Shown here: in pieces, positions 36,794 to 46,188 of the stretch
How the letters are laid out: the number at the start of each line of letters is the position of its first letter
Position numbering within the stretch: the stretch's first letter is position 1
Assembly: GCF_000454725.1 (NCBI RefSeq)
Contig: NZ_APJW01000001.1
Location: 124,001-188,000, forward strand
Length of the DNA stretch: 64,000 nt
Direction of reading: 5' to 3'
Source: Chlamydia ibidis 10-1398/6
Lineage (GTDB): Bacteria > Chlamydiota > Chlamydiia > Chlamydiales > Chlamydiaceae
Made by a program: the position numbers and the translations under genes
The notes under the pieces: model-generated
Told to the model about the DNA's origin: nothing
The model's input: only the letters and a program-made list of their open reading frames with translations
Database searches by the model: none

Positions 36794-37543
36794 ATGAAAA
36801 AACGATGGAATTTAATAGTAGCAATACTAGTTGTATCCGCATCCATCGCTTCTTGTGGAATAAGTTCGAACCCAGGTGATAAAACACAAGCTAAGTTATC
36901 AAATAGTGAAGCTAACTCTGAGCTTACCGAAAACCAAAAGTTGTCTCGTACATTCGGTCATTTGTTGGCTCGTCAGTTGCATAAGTCAGAGGATGCTGTT
37001 CTGGACATTTCTGAGGTTGCTAAAGGTCTTGAAGCAGAATTAGCATTGAAAGATGCACCTTTAACTGAGGCAGAATTTGAGGAGAAAATGGCAGAAATAC
37101 AAAAGATACTTTTTGAGAAGAAATCGCAAGAAAATCTTTCACTCGCTGAAAAGTTTTTAAAGGAAAACAAAAAAAATGAAGGCGTTATAGAAGTTCAAGA
37201 GGATAAGCTTCAATATCGTATTGTTAAAGAAGGCACAGGCAAAGTATTAACAGGCCAGCCTACAGCTTTGTTGCACTACACGGGTAGTTTTATCAATGGT
37301 CAAGTATTCAGTAGTTCTGAACAAAATCAAGAACCTATTCTTTTGCCTTTGTCGCGTACTATCCCTGGTTTTGCTTTGGGTATGCAGGGGATGAAGGAAG
37401 GAGAGGTTCGTATTCTTTACATTCACCCAGATCTCGCATATGGAACTTCTGGACAATTGCCTCCTAATTCCTTGCTTATTTTCCAAATTAGCTTGATAGA
37501 AGCAACAGATGAAGTAGTGGCTGCTGTTGAAGAAACTGAATAG
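36794..37543 (+). CDS. mip: Mip-like FKBP peptidyl-prolyl isomerase lipoprotein
   Basis: 249 residues: lipoprotein signal peptide with lipobox SIASC (Cys21), a helical dimerisation stalk (about 45-135, with FKBP_N-type LSRTFGHLLARQL), and a C-terminal FKBP domain (about 140-240) with LLHYTGSFINGQVFSSS, PGFALGMQGMKEGE and YGTSGQLPPNSLLIFQI. Known as an exposed macrophage-infectivity-potentiator homologue in Chlamydia. AGGAGAG precedes the ATG. It ends six bases before trmL. CT541 homologue. Confidence 0.94.
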   Translation: MKKRWNLIVAILVVSASIASCGISSNPGDKTQAKLSNSEANSELTENQKLSRTFGHLLARQLHKSEDAVLDISEVAKGLEAELALKDAPLTEAEFEEKMAEIQKILFEKKSQENLSLAEKFLKENKKNEGVIEVQEDKLQYRIVKEGTGKVLTGQPTALLHYTGSFINGQVFSSSEQNQEPILLPLSRTIPGFALGMQGMKEGEVRILYIHPDLAYGTSGQLPPNSLLIFQISLIEATDEVVAAVEETE

Positions 37544-37549
37544 TTATTT

Positions 37550-38023
37550 ATGAAGGTAGTGTTATATAATCCCGATATTCCCCAGAATACGGGGAATATC
37601 GGGAGAACATGTACTGCTCTTGGAGCAGAATTGATTTTGGTGAGGCCTCTCGGTTTCTCTTTGTTGGATAAATTTGTTAAACGTGCTGGCATGGACTATT
37701 GGGATAAGCTTGATCTTTCTGTTGTGGATTCTTTAGAAGAAGCACTAGAAGGAGTGGATCCCAGCAAGGTGTTCTGTCTTTCTACCAAGGGGAAACAGTA
37801 CTATGGAGAAATGGACCTACCTTCAGATGGTGTCTATCTTTTCGGATCCGAATCCAAAGGATTGCCTGCGGATATACTTACTATTTATCAGGCCCGTTGT
37901 TATCGCTTGCCAATGAAACCAGGCATACGTTCACTCAATTTAGCAACGACGGTAGGAGTGGTGCTATACGAAGTGGTAAGACAAAACTATCAAAATTATC
38001 GGGAAGTTTTTTCTAATTTTTAA
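37550..38023 (+). CDS. trmL: tRNA (cytidine/uridine-34-2'-O)-methyltransferase TrmL
   Basis: 157-residue SPOUT methyltransferase acting on the wobble position of tRNA-Leu isoacceptors. VVLYNPDIPQNTGNIGRTC at the start, VYLFGSESKGLP and the knot-forming MKPGIRSLNLATTVGVVLYE at the end are diagnostic. Length matches the YibK/TrmL minimal form. In this window its likely substrates, tRNA-Leu(CAG) and tRNA-Leu(UAA), are also encoded. CT540 (spoU) homologue. Confidence 0.92.
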   Translation: MKVVLYNPDIPQNTGNIGRTCTALGAELILVRPLGFSLLDKFVKRAGMDYWDKLDLSVVDSLEEALEGVDPSKVFCLSTKGKQYYGEMDLPSDGVYLFGSESKGLPADILTIYQARCYRLPMKPGIRSLNLATTVGVVLYEVVRQNYQNYREVFSNF

Positions 38024-38024
38024 A

Positions 38025-38048
38025 GTCCCCGGCTTGTAAACCGAGGAC
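38025..38048. terminator. Hairpin between trmL and trxA
   Basis: GTCCCCGG (38025-38032) pairs with CCGAGGAC (38041-38048) with one C-A mismatch and an 8-base loop, lying between convergent stops. A-rich DNA before it and TTTT after it fit a two-way terminator. Confidence 0.6.
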
Positions 38049-38054
38049 ATGATT

Positions 38055-38363
38055 TTAAGAATGTTTGTTAATTAATTTTAGCAAAGAGTCTTTATCCTTC
38101 AAACCGACTACGCGGTCTACCTCTTTTCCATCTTTAAACAAGATCAGAGTAGGAATGGAAGAAACTCCATAGGTTTCAGCCGGAGCTGGGGTATCATCGA
38201 TATTGACTTTGCCAATAGAAATATTTGTTGCTTCTTCGGCCACACTATCTAGTACAGGAGATAGCATTCTGCAAGGACCACACCACTCAGCAAAAAAGTC
38301 GATAAGTACCAAGCCAGATGCAATGAACGAGTCAAAATTTTCAGCGGTTACAACTTTAACCAT
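38055..38363 (-). CDS. trxA: Thioredoxin
   Basis: 102-residue thioredoxin, cytoplasmic dithiol reductant for ribonucleotide reductase and other targets. Active site WCGPC at 27-31 in FFAEWCGPCRM; conserved cis-Pro in VSSIPTLILFKDG; length is standard. The gene follows tRNA-Leu(CAG) by 25 bp in the same direction and may be read from the same promoter. CT539 homologue. Confidence 0.96.
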   Translation of the reverse strand: MVKVVTAENFDSFIASGLVLIDFFAEWCGPCRMLSPVLDSVAEEATNISIGKVNIDDTPAPAETYGVSSIPTLILFKDGKEVDRVVGLKDKDSLLKLINKHS

Positions 38364-38388
38364 AATTTTCCTTTTAAAATCTATTATG

Positions 38389-38472
38389 TGCAGCTAAGAA
38401 GATTTGAACTTCCACAAGCCTAAGCTCACTAGAACCTGAATCTAGCGCGTCTACCGATTCCGCCATAGCTGC
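38389..38472 (-). tRNA. tRNA-Leu (anticodon CAG)
   Basis: The minus strand folds as a class II tRNA: acceptor GCAGCTA/TAGCTGC with discriminator A at 38389, D-arm GGCGGAATCGGTAGACGC, anticodon stem CTAGA/TCTAG with loop TTCAGGT (CAG at 38436-38438), a long variable arm, and a T-arm with GTTCAAATC. CCA is not encoded. Gly-Gly in the D loop and discriminator A fit leucine. Confidence 0.95.
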
Positions 38473-38482
38473 GTTGCTCGAG

Positions 38483-38511
38483 ATTGTAGACATAGGCTAA
38501 AAAAAACACAA
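38483..38511 (-). promoter_or_regulatory. Promoter of tRNA-Leu(CAG)
   Basis: On the minus strand TTGTGT (plus 38506-38511), a 17-base spacer and TACAAT (plus 38483-38488) end 10 bases before the mature tRNA. Spacing is ideal and the -10 is 5/6 consensus. Confidence 0.65.
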
Positions 38512-38807
38512 TCTCAGAAAGTTTTCAAAAAAAGAGGTAAAAAAACTCCTGTGTTGATGGGGATACCTTTATGTTCAACATAATTCTCTGCTTATGTTAG
38601 TATGGTTGATTTAATGCGAACTTAAGAAGAGATCTAAGGGTATTTACCTTTGGATGAAGAATATAAAAGAATAAAAATCTCAAAAATAGTTGCATTTGTG
38701 ATACGTGGTTATAGATTCGCAACTGTTTGAGTACCAATGAGTGGCAGCTACTATCTTTGATAGTTGTTTTGACCGGAATTGCTTCATTAGCTGAAAAAGG
38801 GATAAGC
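38512..38807. other. Intergenic region upstream of the CT538-like gene
   Basis: AT-rich, with a loose promoter-like pair TTGATG and CATAAT at about 38555-38585 (19-base spacer). The downstream frame is open back to a TTG at 38727, but no ribosome site supports a start there. No other gene is seen. Confidence 0.4.
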
Positions 38808-39524
38808 ATGGAAATTTCTGGAAACATCAAGCAAAAACTTCTCCAGTTTTTGGGGAAACAAAAAACACCAGAATTATTGTCTGCGTATCTTTTCTATTTG
38901 GAACAAGCTTTACACTTGAAGCCTGTAGTTTTTGTGCGCGATAAAGTGATTTTTAAAACTCCAGAGGATGCGATCCGTATTCTTGAGAAAGATAAAAAAG
39001 TTTGGCGCGAAACAGAGATACAGATTTGTTCAGGCAAGCCAGAAGTTAATGAACATACGAAAAGAATTTACATATGTCCTTTTACCGGCAAGGTATTCGC
39101 CGATAACGTTTACGCTAATCCTCAGGATGCTATTTACGATTGGTTGTCTTCCTGTCCGCAAAATACTGAACGTCAGAGTGGCGTTCGCGTGAAACGGTTT
39201 TTAGTGTCTGATGATCCAAATGTTATAAAAGAATATATAATCCCTCCAAAGCAGCCTATTGTAAAAACGGTGTTCGCTTCGGCCGTTACAGGAAAGTTAT
39301 TCCATAGTTTAGATACTTTAGTAGAGGATTTTGTTTCTTCGTATTTACGCCCTATGACGTTAGAAGAAGTGCAAAATCAGAATAAGTTTCAATTGGAAGG
39401 TAGCTTTTTGTCCTTGCTGCAAGACGCTCTGGTAGAAGATAAGATTGCTGAGTTTATTGAGAGTTTGGCGGATGATACAGCGTTTCATGTGTATATTAGT
39501 CAATGGATAGATACAGAAGAGTAA
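38808..39524 (+). CDS. Conserved chlamydial protein, DUF2709-type (CT538-like)
   Basis: 238 residues from the ATG at 38808, which has AAGGGA upstream. Two internal units look alike: YICPFTGKVFADNVYANPQD (about 90-110) and VFASAVTGKLFHSLDTL (about 160-180), each TGK-V/L-F followed by an aspartate-rich helix. The first carries Cys-Pro, recalling half of a zinc ribbon but without a full CxxC pair. No membrane segment. Overlaps tsaE by 22 bases. CT538 homologue of unknown role. Confidence 0.75.
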   Translation: MEISGNIKQKLLQFLGKQKTPELLSAYLFYLEQALHLKPVVFVRDKVIFKTPEDAIRILEKDKKVWRETEIQICSGKPEVNEHTKRIYICPFTGKVFADNVYANPQDAIYDWLSSCPQNTERQSGVRVKRFLVSDDPNVIKEYIIPPKQPIVKTVFASAVTGKLFHSLDTLVEDFVSSYLRPMTLEEVQNQNKFQLEGSFLSLLQDALVEDKIAEFIESLADDTAFHVYISQWIDTEE

Positions 39525-39961
39525 CCCATTCTTCTCAGGAAACTGCAGATATCGGTGCTAGGTTAGGAAAACAGCTCCCCCCGGGCGCTGTTTTGTTGTT
39601 ATTTGGCGATTATGGTGTTGGTAAGACTGAGTTTGTTCGTGGCGTTGCTCAGGCATTCCTAGGTGAGACATTAGCTCAAGAAGTCGCGAGCCCGTCATTT
39701 TCTTTGCTCCATGTATATGGTGAACAGCCTCGTAGGATTTGCCATTATGATCTTTATCGGATCAGTCCTGACGTTGAAGTCAGCCTTTTGTTTCAGGATG
39801 CCGAAGAAGAGGATGTATTGTGTATTGAATGGCCAATGGATATTGTTTGTCCTAGGTTTCGAGACGTTATACACATACGTATAGAAAACTTGACAGCTAA
39901 TCGTAGACAAGTAGAGATTGAAAGCACCTCTCTGTCGATATCAGAAATATTTAGGGAATAA
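39503..39961 (+). CDS. tsaE: tRNA threonylcarbamoyladenosine ATPase TsaE
   Basis: 152-residue P-loop ATPase that supports t6A37 tRNA modification with TsaB and TsaD. Walker A GDYGVGKTEFVRG (35-46), SPSFSLLHVY (the conserved SPTF-type motif) and HYDLYRIS (Walker B-like) are in order, with IEWPMD near the end. The ATG lies inside the CT538-like gene. CT537 (yjeE) homologue. Ends six bases before the exonuclease gene. Confidence 0.9.
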   Translation: MDRYRRVTHSSQETADIGARLGKQLPPGAVLLLFGDYGVGKTEFVRGVAQAFLGETLAQEVASPSFSLLHVYGEQPRRICHYDLYRISPDVEVSLLFQDAEEEDVLCIEWPMDIVCPRFRDVIHIRIENLTANRRQVEIESTSLSISEIFRE

Positions 39962-39967
39962 AAAACC

Positions 39968-40717
39968 ATGACTTTACTAAAGGATGCGGTTTTCGTTTGC
40001 TTAGATTGCGAAATGACCGGACTAGATGTAAAAAAAGATCGGATTATTGAGTTTGCCGCAGTTCGTTTTACTTTTGATAGCGTTATTGATTCTATTGAGC
40101 ACCTCATTAATCCAGATCGAGTTGTATCTGCAGAGTCTCAACGCATACATCGTATATCTGATGCCATGCTAAAAGATCAGCCAAAGATTGCAGAAGTATT
40201 CCCTAAGATTAAAGCTTTTTTGAAAGAGGGCGATTACATTGTAGGACACAGTGTAGGGTTTGATATTCAAGTTTTGTCGCAAGAGGCAGAAAGAATAGGA
40301 GATAGTTTCCTATCTAAGTATTTAATAGTCGATACTTTAAGGTTGGCCAAGGAATACGGTGATAGTCCGAATAATTCATTAGAATCCTTGGCGGTTCATT
40401 TTAATGTTCCTTATGATGGCAATCACCGTGCAATGAAAGATGTGCAAATCAATATCAGCATTTTTAAACATTTGTGTAAGCGTTTTCGTACTGTAGAACA
40501 ATTGAAACAAATCTTGTCAAAACCCATTAAAATGAAATATATGCCCTTAGGTAAGTACAAAGGTCGTTGCTTCTCTGAAATTCCTCTTTCTTATCTACAA
40601 TGGGTGGCGAAAATGGATTTTGATGCAGATTTGTTGTTCTCTATCCGTCATGAAATCAAGCAACGTCAAAAAGGTACAGGATTTGCTCAAATGAATAATC
40701 CGTTCATGGAATTATAA
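39968..40717 (+). CDS. dnaQ: DnaQ-like 3'-5' exonuclease with DUF3820-type tail
   Basis: 249 residues. The DEDDh exonuclease fold covers about 1-180: Exo I CLDCEMTGLD (D13, E15), Exo II IVGHSVGFDIQVL, Exo III NHRAMKDVQ with the catalytic His and Asp. After it, about 192-230 (MPLGKYKGRCFSEIPLSYLQ) matches the DUF3820 pattern found at the end of other DnaQ-like proteins. It probably acts as polymerase proofreader or in nucleic-acid repair. CT536 homologue. Confidence 0.88.
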   Translation: MTLLKDAVFVCLDCEMTGLDVKKDRIIEFAAVRFTFDSVIDSIEHLINPDRVVSAESQRIHRISDAMLKDQPKIAEVFPKIKAFLKEGDYIVGHSVGFDIQVLSQEAERIGDSFLSKYLIVDTLRLAKEYGDSPNNSLESLAVHFNVPYDGNHRAMKDVQINISIFKHLCKRFRTVEQLKQILSKPIKMKYMPLGKYKGRCFSEIPLSYLQWVAKMDFDADLLFSIRHEIKQRQKGTGFAQMNNPFMEL

Positions 40718-40824
40718 AATTCCAACGCTCGTCTCTAGTTAATGAATTTCTTGATTTTCTTTTTCTGTGCAGTTAGTATCCGGCCGGAGACAAATCGTGA
40801 AATTTTCTCGGAGGAAGCCAATTA

Positions 40825-41310
40825 ATGCTCAAGAAAAAGCCAGTATCTTTTAGCTGCATTGATGGCCACATTTATAAAATTTTCCCTAACGACTTAAACG
40901 CTAATAATACTGTTTTTGGTGGTTTATTGATGAGTTTGCTTGATCGTTTAGCTCTTGTTGTGGCGGAACGACATGCAGAGTGTATCTGTGTAACTGCTTT
41001 CGTTGATGCTTTATGTTTCTATGCCCCTGCTTACATGGGAGAAAATCTCGTATGCAAGGCCGCTGTAAATAGAACTTGGAAAACTTCTTTAGAAGTAGGC
41101 GTAAAAGTGTGGGCAGAGAATATATATAAGCAAGAAAGGCGTCATATTACATCCGCATATTTTACGTTCGTTGCTGTAGATGGGAATAATTCTCCCACTT
41201 TAGTGCATCAAATTGTTCCAGAAACTGCGGAAGAAAAAAGACGTTATGAAGAAGCTGACAAACGACGGCAGGCTCGGTTGAACCTCAATAGGCGAGATAG
41301 CAGTGTTTAG
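40825..41310 (+). CDS. Hot-dog acyl-CoA thioesterase, YciA type
   Basis: 161-residue single hot-dog thioesterase that hydrolyses acyl-Co[25 protein letters not shown] matches the N-x-x-x-T-x-F-GG-x-x-L-x-x-x-D pattern with the conserved Asn and Asp, and the following [18 protein letters not shown] gives the V-D-x-x-x-F strand. The C-terminal helix is highly charged. CT535 homologue; overlaps lnt by eight bases. Confidence 0.88.
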   Translation: MLKKKPVSFSCIDGHIYKIFPNDLNANNTVFGGLLMSLLDRLALVVAERHAECICVTAFVDALCFYAPAYMGENLVCKAAVNRTWKTSLEVGVKVWAENIYKQERRHITSAYFTFVAVDGNNSPTLVHQIVPETAEEKRRYEEADKRRQARLNLNRRDSSV

Positions 41311-42919
41311 AACCTTTAGTTTTCTCTTCTCTTTGGTTCTTCTTGTATTTGCTCAACCTGATATTAGTCCTCTGTTTTGCTTGTTTGGTAGCATTCTAGG
41401 TTATGGATTTCTTTGGTATAGTTTAGGGTCGTCAGGCAAACAATTATCTACAAAACTTATTTTTGCTTTATCTTTTTTGTGGTCATTCACCATTGAAGGA
41501 ATCCATTTTTCTTGGATGCTCTCGGATGTTTGTGTAGGAAAAATTATTTATGTTGTTTGGTTCGCTCTTTGTACTATTCTAGCCACTTTGTTTTCGGTGT
41601 TTTCTTGCCTCATCATATTCTGTGTGCGTAAAAATCATACCCGAATTTTATGGGCTATTCCTGGTTTATGGGTGCTAGTAGAAATGTTTCGATTTTACGG
41701 CCTTTTTTCCGGAATGTCATTAGATTATCTAGGATGGCCTATTTCTGCGACTGCATATGGGAGGCAGTTTGGTGGATTTCTGGGATGGGCAGGACAAAGT
41801 TATGTGGTTATGGCAACAGGGATTAGCTGGTATTTATCATTGTTGCGTAAGAATAGTGCGAAATACTTATGGTCATTTTTTTCCTGTCTTCCTTACTTAC
41901 TGGGCGGAGTATATTATGAGTATGTGAATTATCATTTTCATGATGATCCTACAATGCGTGTTGCAGTTGTTCAGACGGGAATTTCACCACAAAACGGTTC
42001 TCAGGTTTCGGCAATGCAGATTTGGAAACATGTCTTGCATCTATCTTCTCAAATTACTATGCCCGTCGATCTTATTGTATTCCCAGAGGTGTCTTTCCCC
42101 TGTGGAATTAATAAAAGAATTATCCCGGTTAATGAGGTAAATAAAATACTCCCAGATTTAACCAACAGCAGTGGGGGCGAGGGTTATCTAACTAATTTTG
42201 ATTTAGTACATATGTTGGCACAAAGATTCTCTTGTTCTGTGCTTGTGGGCCTAGAACGTTGGGAGCCTACTGATCGAGGTGTTTATCTTTACAATGCCGC
42301 AGAATGTGTTTCTCCTACAGGTGTTGTAGTAGGATATGATAAGCAAATTTTGGTCCCAGGTGGGGAGTATATCCCTTGTGGGAAGCTAGGATGGGCGGTG
42401 TGTAAGAAATATTTTCCAGAATATGCTCTTGCATGTCAAAGAATCCCTGGGTCACGTTCAGGTGTCTTAGAAGTAGAAGGAATTACTAAAGTAGGAGTGT
42501 CGATATGCTACGAAGAAACTTTCGGAAGTTTGTTGCGCAGGTATAAAATTGCAGGAGCACGATTATTAGTAAACCTGACTAACGATGGGTGGTATCCTAG
42601 ATCTAGGCTTCCTCAGGTCCATTTTTTTCATGGCATTTTACGTAATCAAGAATTAGGTATGCCTTGCGTAAGAGCATGTCATACGGGTACTACTGCTGTG
42701 GTTGATTCGCTAGGTAGAATTTTAAAAGCTCTTCCTTGTGAAACCAAACAACAGCAACCAATTCCTGGTATACTCCAAGTATTATTACCTCTCTACAATT
42801 ATAAAACTCCCTATACATTTTGGGGAGATCTTCCTATGGTATTATTAGGAATCATTTCTTTAGTATGGATAGTAATCTATTTTGGATATCACTTGCTTGC
42901 TAAAAAAGAAAAAGGATAA
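41303..42919 (+). CDS. lnt: Apolipoprotein N-acyltransferase
   Basis: Third enzyme of lipoprotein maturation, inner membrane. 538 residues; the N-terminal half has about six membrane helices, followed by a nitrilase domain with Glu262 (IVFPEVSFP), Lys347 ([13 protein letters not shown]) and Cys402 ([10 protein letters not shown]), and a last membrane helix near the C-terminus. The GTG start overlaps the thioesterase stop by eight bases. Substrates in this window include Mip and the CT548-like lipoprotein. CT534 (cutE) homologue. Confidence 0.93.
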   Translation: MFRTFSFLFSLVLLVFAQPDISPLFCLFGSILGYGFLWYSLGSSGKQLSTKLIFALSFLWSFTIEGIHFSWMLSDVCVGKIIYVVWFALCTILATLFSVFSCLIIFCVRKNHTRILWAIPGLWVLVEMFRFYGLFSGMSLDYLGWPISATAYGRQFGGFLGWAGQSYVVMATGISWYLSLLRKNSAKYLWSFFSCLPYLLGGVYYEYVNYHFHDDPTMRVAVVQTGISPQNGSQVSAMQIWKHVLHLSSQITMPVDLIVFPEVSFPCGINKRIIPVNEVNKILPDLTNSSGGEGYLTNFDLVHMLAQRFSCSVLVGLERWEPTDRGVYLYNAAECVSPTGVVVGYDKQILVPGGEYIPCGKLGWAVCKKYFPEYALACQRIPGSRSGVLEVEGITKVGVSICYEETFGSLLRRYKIAGARLLVNLTNDGWYPRSRLPQVHFFHGILRNQELGMPCVRACHTGTTAVVDSLGRILKALPCETKQQQPIPGILQVLLPLYNYKTPYTFWGDLPMVLLGIISLVWIVIYFGYHLLAKKEKG

Positions 42920-42948
42920 TATACGAATTCTCTTTGTCAGGTTTTTGC

Positions 42949-43791
42949 ATGTTAGAACGAGCTCAAAGAACGTTAAAGCGCAAGGTACGATATTCGGGGG
43001 TGGGAATCCACTTGGGCATATCGGCAACTCTGACTTTAGAACCTGCTGAAGAAAACGCCGGAATAGTTTTTTGCCGGTCCGATATCCAAGGCAGTTACAT
43101 TCCTGCTTGTTTATCTCATGTTTGTAATACGGGACGTAGTACTACTTTGTCGGCAGGTAATGCCACTATTACTACTGTTGAACATCTTCTCGCTGCTCTC
43201 AGATCTCATAATATTGATAATGTGATTGTTCGTTGTGATCAGGAAGAGATCCCAATTGGTGATGGTAGCTCAAAGATTTTTACTCAGTTGATCGATGAAG
43301 CTGGGATTCGCGAGCAGTCTGCGAGTGTCCCAGTTGTTACGTTGTCACAACCTGTATACTATCAGTCTCAAGAGAGTTTTCTAGCAGCTTTCCCTTCTGA
43401 AGAGTCAAAGATTTCTTATACTCTGCATTATCCGCAAAGTCGTACTATAGGAACTCAGTATCGCTCATTCGTAGTCACAGAGGAAGTATTTCGTAAGGAA
43501 ATAGCTCCTTGTAGGACATTCGCTCTCTACAATGAGTTGTGTTTTCTTATGGATCGAGGGTTGATAGGTGGAGGATGCTTGGAGAATGCTGTGGTCTTTA
43601 AAGATGATGGGATTATTAGTAGAGGAGAGTTGCGATTCCCAGACGAGCCTGTAAGGCATAAGATTCTGGATTTAATAGGTGATTTATCTTTAGTTGGGCG
43701 CCCATTTATCGCGCATGTTGTTGCTGTCGGTTCGGGCCATTTTTCTAACGTTGCTTTGGGTAGAAAAATTTTAGAAGTATTGCAATCTTAA
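42949..43791 (+). CDS. lpxC: UDP-3-O-acyl-N-acetylglucosamine deacetylase LpxC
   Basis: Zinc enzyme for the committed step of lipid A synthesis. 280 residues. QRTLKRKVRYSGVGIHLG at the start, zinc His in TTVEHLLAAL, and the later RHKILDLIGDLSLVG with zinc His and Asp are present. The ATG at 42949 gives the family start; an in-frame TTG at 42934 is not used. CT533 homologue; lpxC, fabZ, lpxA and fmt are tightly packed and probably one operon. Confidence 0.95.
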   Translation: MLERAQRTLKRKVRYSGVGIHLGISATLTLEPAEENAGIVFCRSDIQGSYIPACLSHVCNTGRSTTLSAGNATITTVEHLLAALRSHNIDNVIVRCDQEEIPIGDGSSKIFTQLIDEAGIREQSASVPVVTLSQPVYYQSQESFLAAFPSEESKISYTLHYPQSRTIGTQYRSFVVTEEVFRKEIAPCRTFALYNELCFLMDRGLIGGGCLENAVVFKDDGIISRGELRFPDEPVRHKILDLIGDLSLVGRPFIAHVVAVGSGHFSNVALGRKILEVLQS

Positions 43792-43801
43792 GAAATGAGT
43801 A

Positions 43802-44269
43802 ATGATGAGAGAGGCATCTGTAATTAAATTACGAGAATTATTAAACTTACTGCCGCACCGGTATCCATTTCTGTTAGTAGACAAGGTGTTGTCTTATGAT
43901 GTGGAAAAGCGCTCGATTGTTGCACAAAAAAATGTAACGATCAATGAGCCTTTTTTTGTAGGGCATTTCCCTGAGGCACCTATCATGCCAGGAGTACTGA
44001 TATTAGAAGCTTTAGCGCAAGCTGCTGGAGTATTGCTCGGGGTTATTTTAGAAAATGATAGGAATAAAAGGTTGGCTTTGTTTTTAGGAATCCAAAAAGC
44101 AAAGTTTCGGCAAGCAGTGAAGCCTGGAGACGTTCTTACGTTGCACGCAGAGTTTTTGGTTATATCTTCGAAAGGAGGAAAAGCTTTGGCTCGTGCGTGT
44201 GTGGATTCTCAGGTTGTCGCTGAAGGAGAGCTTAGCTTTGCTCTTGTAGATAAGGAATCCATACAGTAA
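43802..44269 (+). CDS. fabZ: 3-hydroxyacyl-ACP dehydratase FabZ
   Basis: 155-residue hot-dog dehydratase of type II fatty acid synthesis, supplying acyl chains for lipid A and phospholipids. [14 protein letters not shown] and the catalytic [20 protein letters not shown] (His and Glu) are diagnostic. Two ATG codons occur in tandem at 43802 and 43805; the first is reported. Placement between lpxC and lpxA is typical. Confidence 0.95.
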   Translation: MMREASVIKLRELLNLLPHRYPFLLVDKVLSYDVEKRSIVAQKNVTINEPFFVGHFPEAPIMPGVLILEALAQAAGVLLGVILENDRNKRLALFLGIQKAKFRQAVKPGDVLTLHAEFLVISSKGGKALARACVDSQVVAEGELSFALVDKESIQ

Positions 44270-44278
44270 CGGAGATAT

Positions 44279-45121
44279 ATGACGAACATTCACCCAACAG
44301 CAATTATTGAGCCTGGGGCCCAGATCGGAGAGAATGTTGTTATTGAGCCGTATGTTGTAGTCAAATCTACCGTGACTCTTTGTGATAATGTCGTCATCAA
44401 GTCTTATGCATATCTTGATGGGCACACCACGGTTGGTCGGGGTACAACAATATGGCCGTCTGCAATGATAGGGAATAAACCTCAGGATCTTAAATATCGT
44501 GGGGAAAAGACCTATGTCACGATTGGTGAAAATTGTGAAATTCGAGAGTTTGCGATTATCACATCGTCTACATTTGAGGGGACGACCGTTTCTATCGGGA
44601 ATAATTGTTTAATTATGCCCTGGGCTCATGTTGCTCACAACTGTACTCTAGGAAACAATGTGGTTTTAAGTAATCATGCTCAATTAGCTGGACATGTGCA
44701 AGTCGGAGACTATGTAATTATCGGTGGCATGGTTGGAGTGCATCAATTTGTCCGAATTGGGGATCACGCTATGGTAGGGGCTTTGAGTGGCGTGCGTCGC
44801 GATGTGCCTCCTTATACCATAGGAGCTGGTAACCCTTATCAACTAGGAGGAATCAATAAGGTTGGTTTGCAAAGACGCCAGATTCCTTTTGAGACCCGTT
44901 TAGCTTTGATTAAAGTATTTAAGCGAATTTATCGTTCAGGCGATGGGTTCTTTGAGTGTCTTTCTGAAGTTCGAGATGAATACGGTCATATTCCTGAAGT
45001 GCAAAATTTTGTTCAGTTTTGTCAAAATCCTAGCAAGCGTGGGATAGAGCGTGGTGCTGATAAAGCAGCTCTACAGCAAGAAGATAGTCTAGATAAAGAA
45101 GGAGTTTTAATTGAAACTTAA
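44279..45121 (+). CDS. lpxA: UDP-N-acetylglucosamine acyltransferase LpxA
   Basis: First acylation of lipid A. 280 residues built of left-handed beta-helix hexapeptides ([39 protein letters not shown]) and a helical C-terminal domain. Catalytic His is in [13 protein letters not shown]. Begins nine bases after fabZ and overlaps fmt by 11. Chlamydial enzymes use shorter acyl chains; chain length is not readable here. Confidence 0.95.
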   Translation: MTNIHPTAIIEPGAQIGENVVIEPYVVVKSTVTLCDNVVIKSYAYLDGHTTVGRGTTIWPSAMIGNKPQDLKYRGEKTYVTIGENCEIREFAIITSSTFEGTTVSIGNNCLIMPWAHVAHNCTLGNNVVLSNHAQLAGHVQVGDYVIIGGMVGVHQFVRIGDHAMVGALSGVRRDVPPYTIGAGNPYQLGGINKVGLQRRQIPFETRLALIKVFKRIYRSGDGFFECLSEVRDEYGHIPEVQNFVQFCQNPSKRGIERGADKAALQQEDSLDKEGVLIET

Positions 45122-46070
45122 AGTCGTTTACTTTGGTACGCCTCATTTTGCTGCGACAGTTTTGCAGGGGCTCCTTAATTACGACGTGAACATTATTGGC
45201 GTGGTTACTAGAGCAGATAAACCACAGAAGCGTTCTTCTCGTTTGATTCCTTCCCCAGTAAAATCTTTGGCACTATCTAGAAATATCCCATTGCTTCAGC
45301 CAGAGAAAGCTTCGGATCCGCACTTTATTAACCAATTGCAAGCTTTTGAAGCTGATGTGTTCCTAGTAGTTGCTTACGGTGCAATTTTGCGTCAGACAGT
45401 ATTAGATTTACCCCGTTTCGGATGTTATAATCTACACGCTGGCTTGTTGCCCGCTTACCGTGGCGCAGCTCCTATACAAAGATGTATTATGGATGGTGCT
45501 ACGGAATCAGGAAATACAGTGATTCGCATGGATTCTGGCATGGATACTGGAGATATTGCCAACGTAGCCCGTGTTTCTATTGGCCCGGATATGACTGCTG
45601 GAGATTTAGCAGCTGCCCTAGCTTCTCAAGGGGCAGAAATTCTAATAAAGACTTTAAATCAAATTGTTGATGGGAGCATTCAACATACCCCACAAGACTC
45701 TTCTAAAGCTTCTCTTGCTCCCAAGTTGAGCAAAGAGGAGGGGTTCATTCACTGGAATTATCCTGCTCAACAGGTTTATGCACACATTCGTGGAGTGACT
45801 CCAGCTCCCGGTGCCTGGATTCGTTTTTCTTATCAAGAAAAACCAGCTAAAAGGCTTGTTATCCGTAACGCTCGATTAGCGGCCTTTTCTGGGCATTACG
45901 GTGCCCCAGGAGAAATTAGCGTATCAGACGCCGGAGACGTGCTTATAGCGTGCTCTGAAGGGGCTATTGCTTTGCAAGAGGTGCAACCAGAAGGAAAGGC
46001 AGCAATGGATATTAAAGCTTTTATTAATGGTTATAATCTTTCAAAATTAAAATTAATTTTTGAAAAATAG
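45111..46070 (+). CDS. fmt: Methionyl-tRNA formyltransferase
   Basis: Formylates initiator Met-tRNA. 319 residues: [18 protein letters not shown] start, substrate motif [19 protein letters not shown] with the catalytic Asn-His, then a C-terminal domain (about 205-319) that grips tRNA. The start is a TTG with a strong AAGGAG at eight bases, inside the end of lpxA. CT530 homologue. No def gene adjacent. Confidence 0.94.
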   Translation: MKLKVVYFGTPHFAATVLQGLLNYDVNIIGVVTRADKPQKRSSRLIPSPVKSLALSRNIPLLQPEKASDPHFINQLQAFEADVFLVVAYGAILRQTVLDLPRFGCYNLHAGLLPAYRGAAPIQRCIMDGATESGNTVIRMDSGMDTGDIANVARVSIGPDMTAGDLAAALASQGAEILIKTLNQIVDGSIQHTPQDSSKASLAPKLSKEEGFIHWNYPAQQVYAHIRGVTPAPGAWIRFSYQEKPAKRLVIRNARLAAFSGHYGAPGEISVSDAGDVLIACSEGAIALQEVQPEGKAAMDIKAFINGYNLSKLKLIFEK

Positions 46071-46175
46071 AGCTAATTTTAATTTTGTTTCAAGTTAGTT
46101 TATTCGATTAATGTGTTTTATGGTATATTCATTACTATTATTCTATGAATAATGGTTTTTAAGCCTGAATCCTTC

Positions 46176-46186
46176 TAAGGAGGTGA
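46176..46186 (+). promoter_or_regulatory. Full-length Shine-Dalgarno sequence of the Cap1-like gene
   Basis: TAAGGAGGTGA at 46176-46186 is complementary to the 3' end of 16S rRNA (anti-SD plus flanking bases) over 11 bases, with GGAGG five bases before the ATG at 46189. It decides the start: the in-frame GTG at 46183 lies inside it. Confidence 0.8.
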
Positions 46187-46188
46187 GT

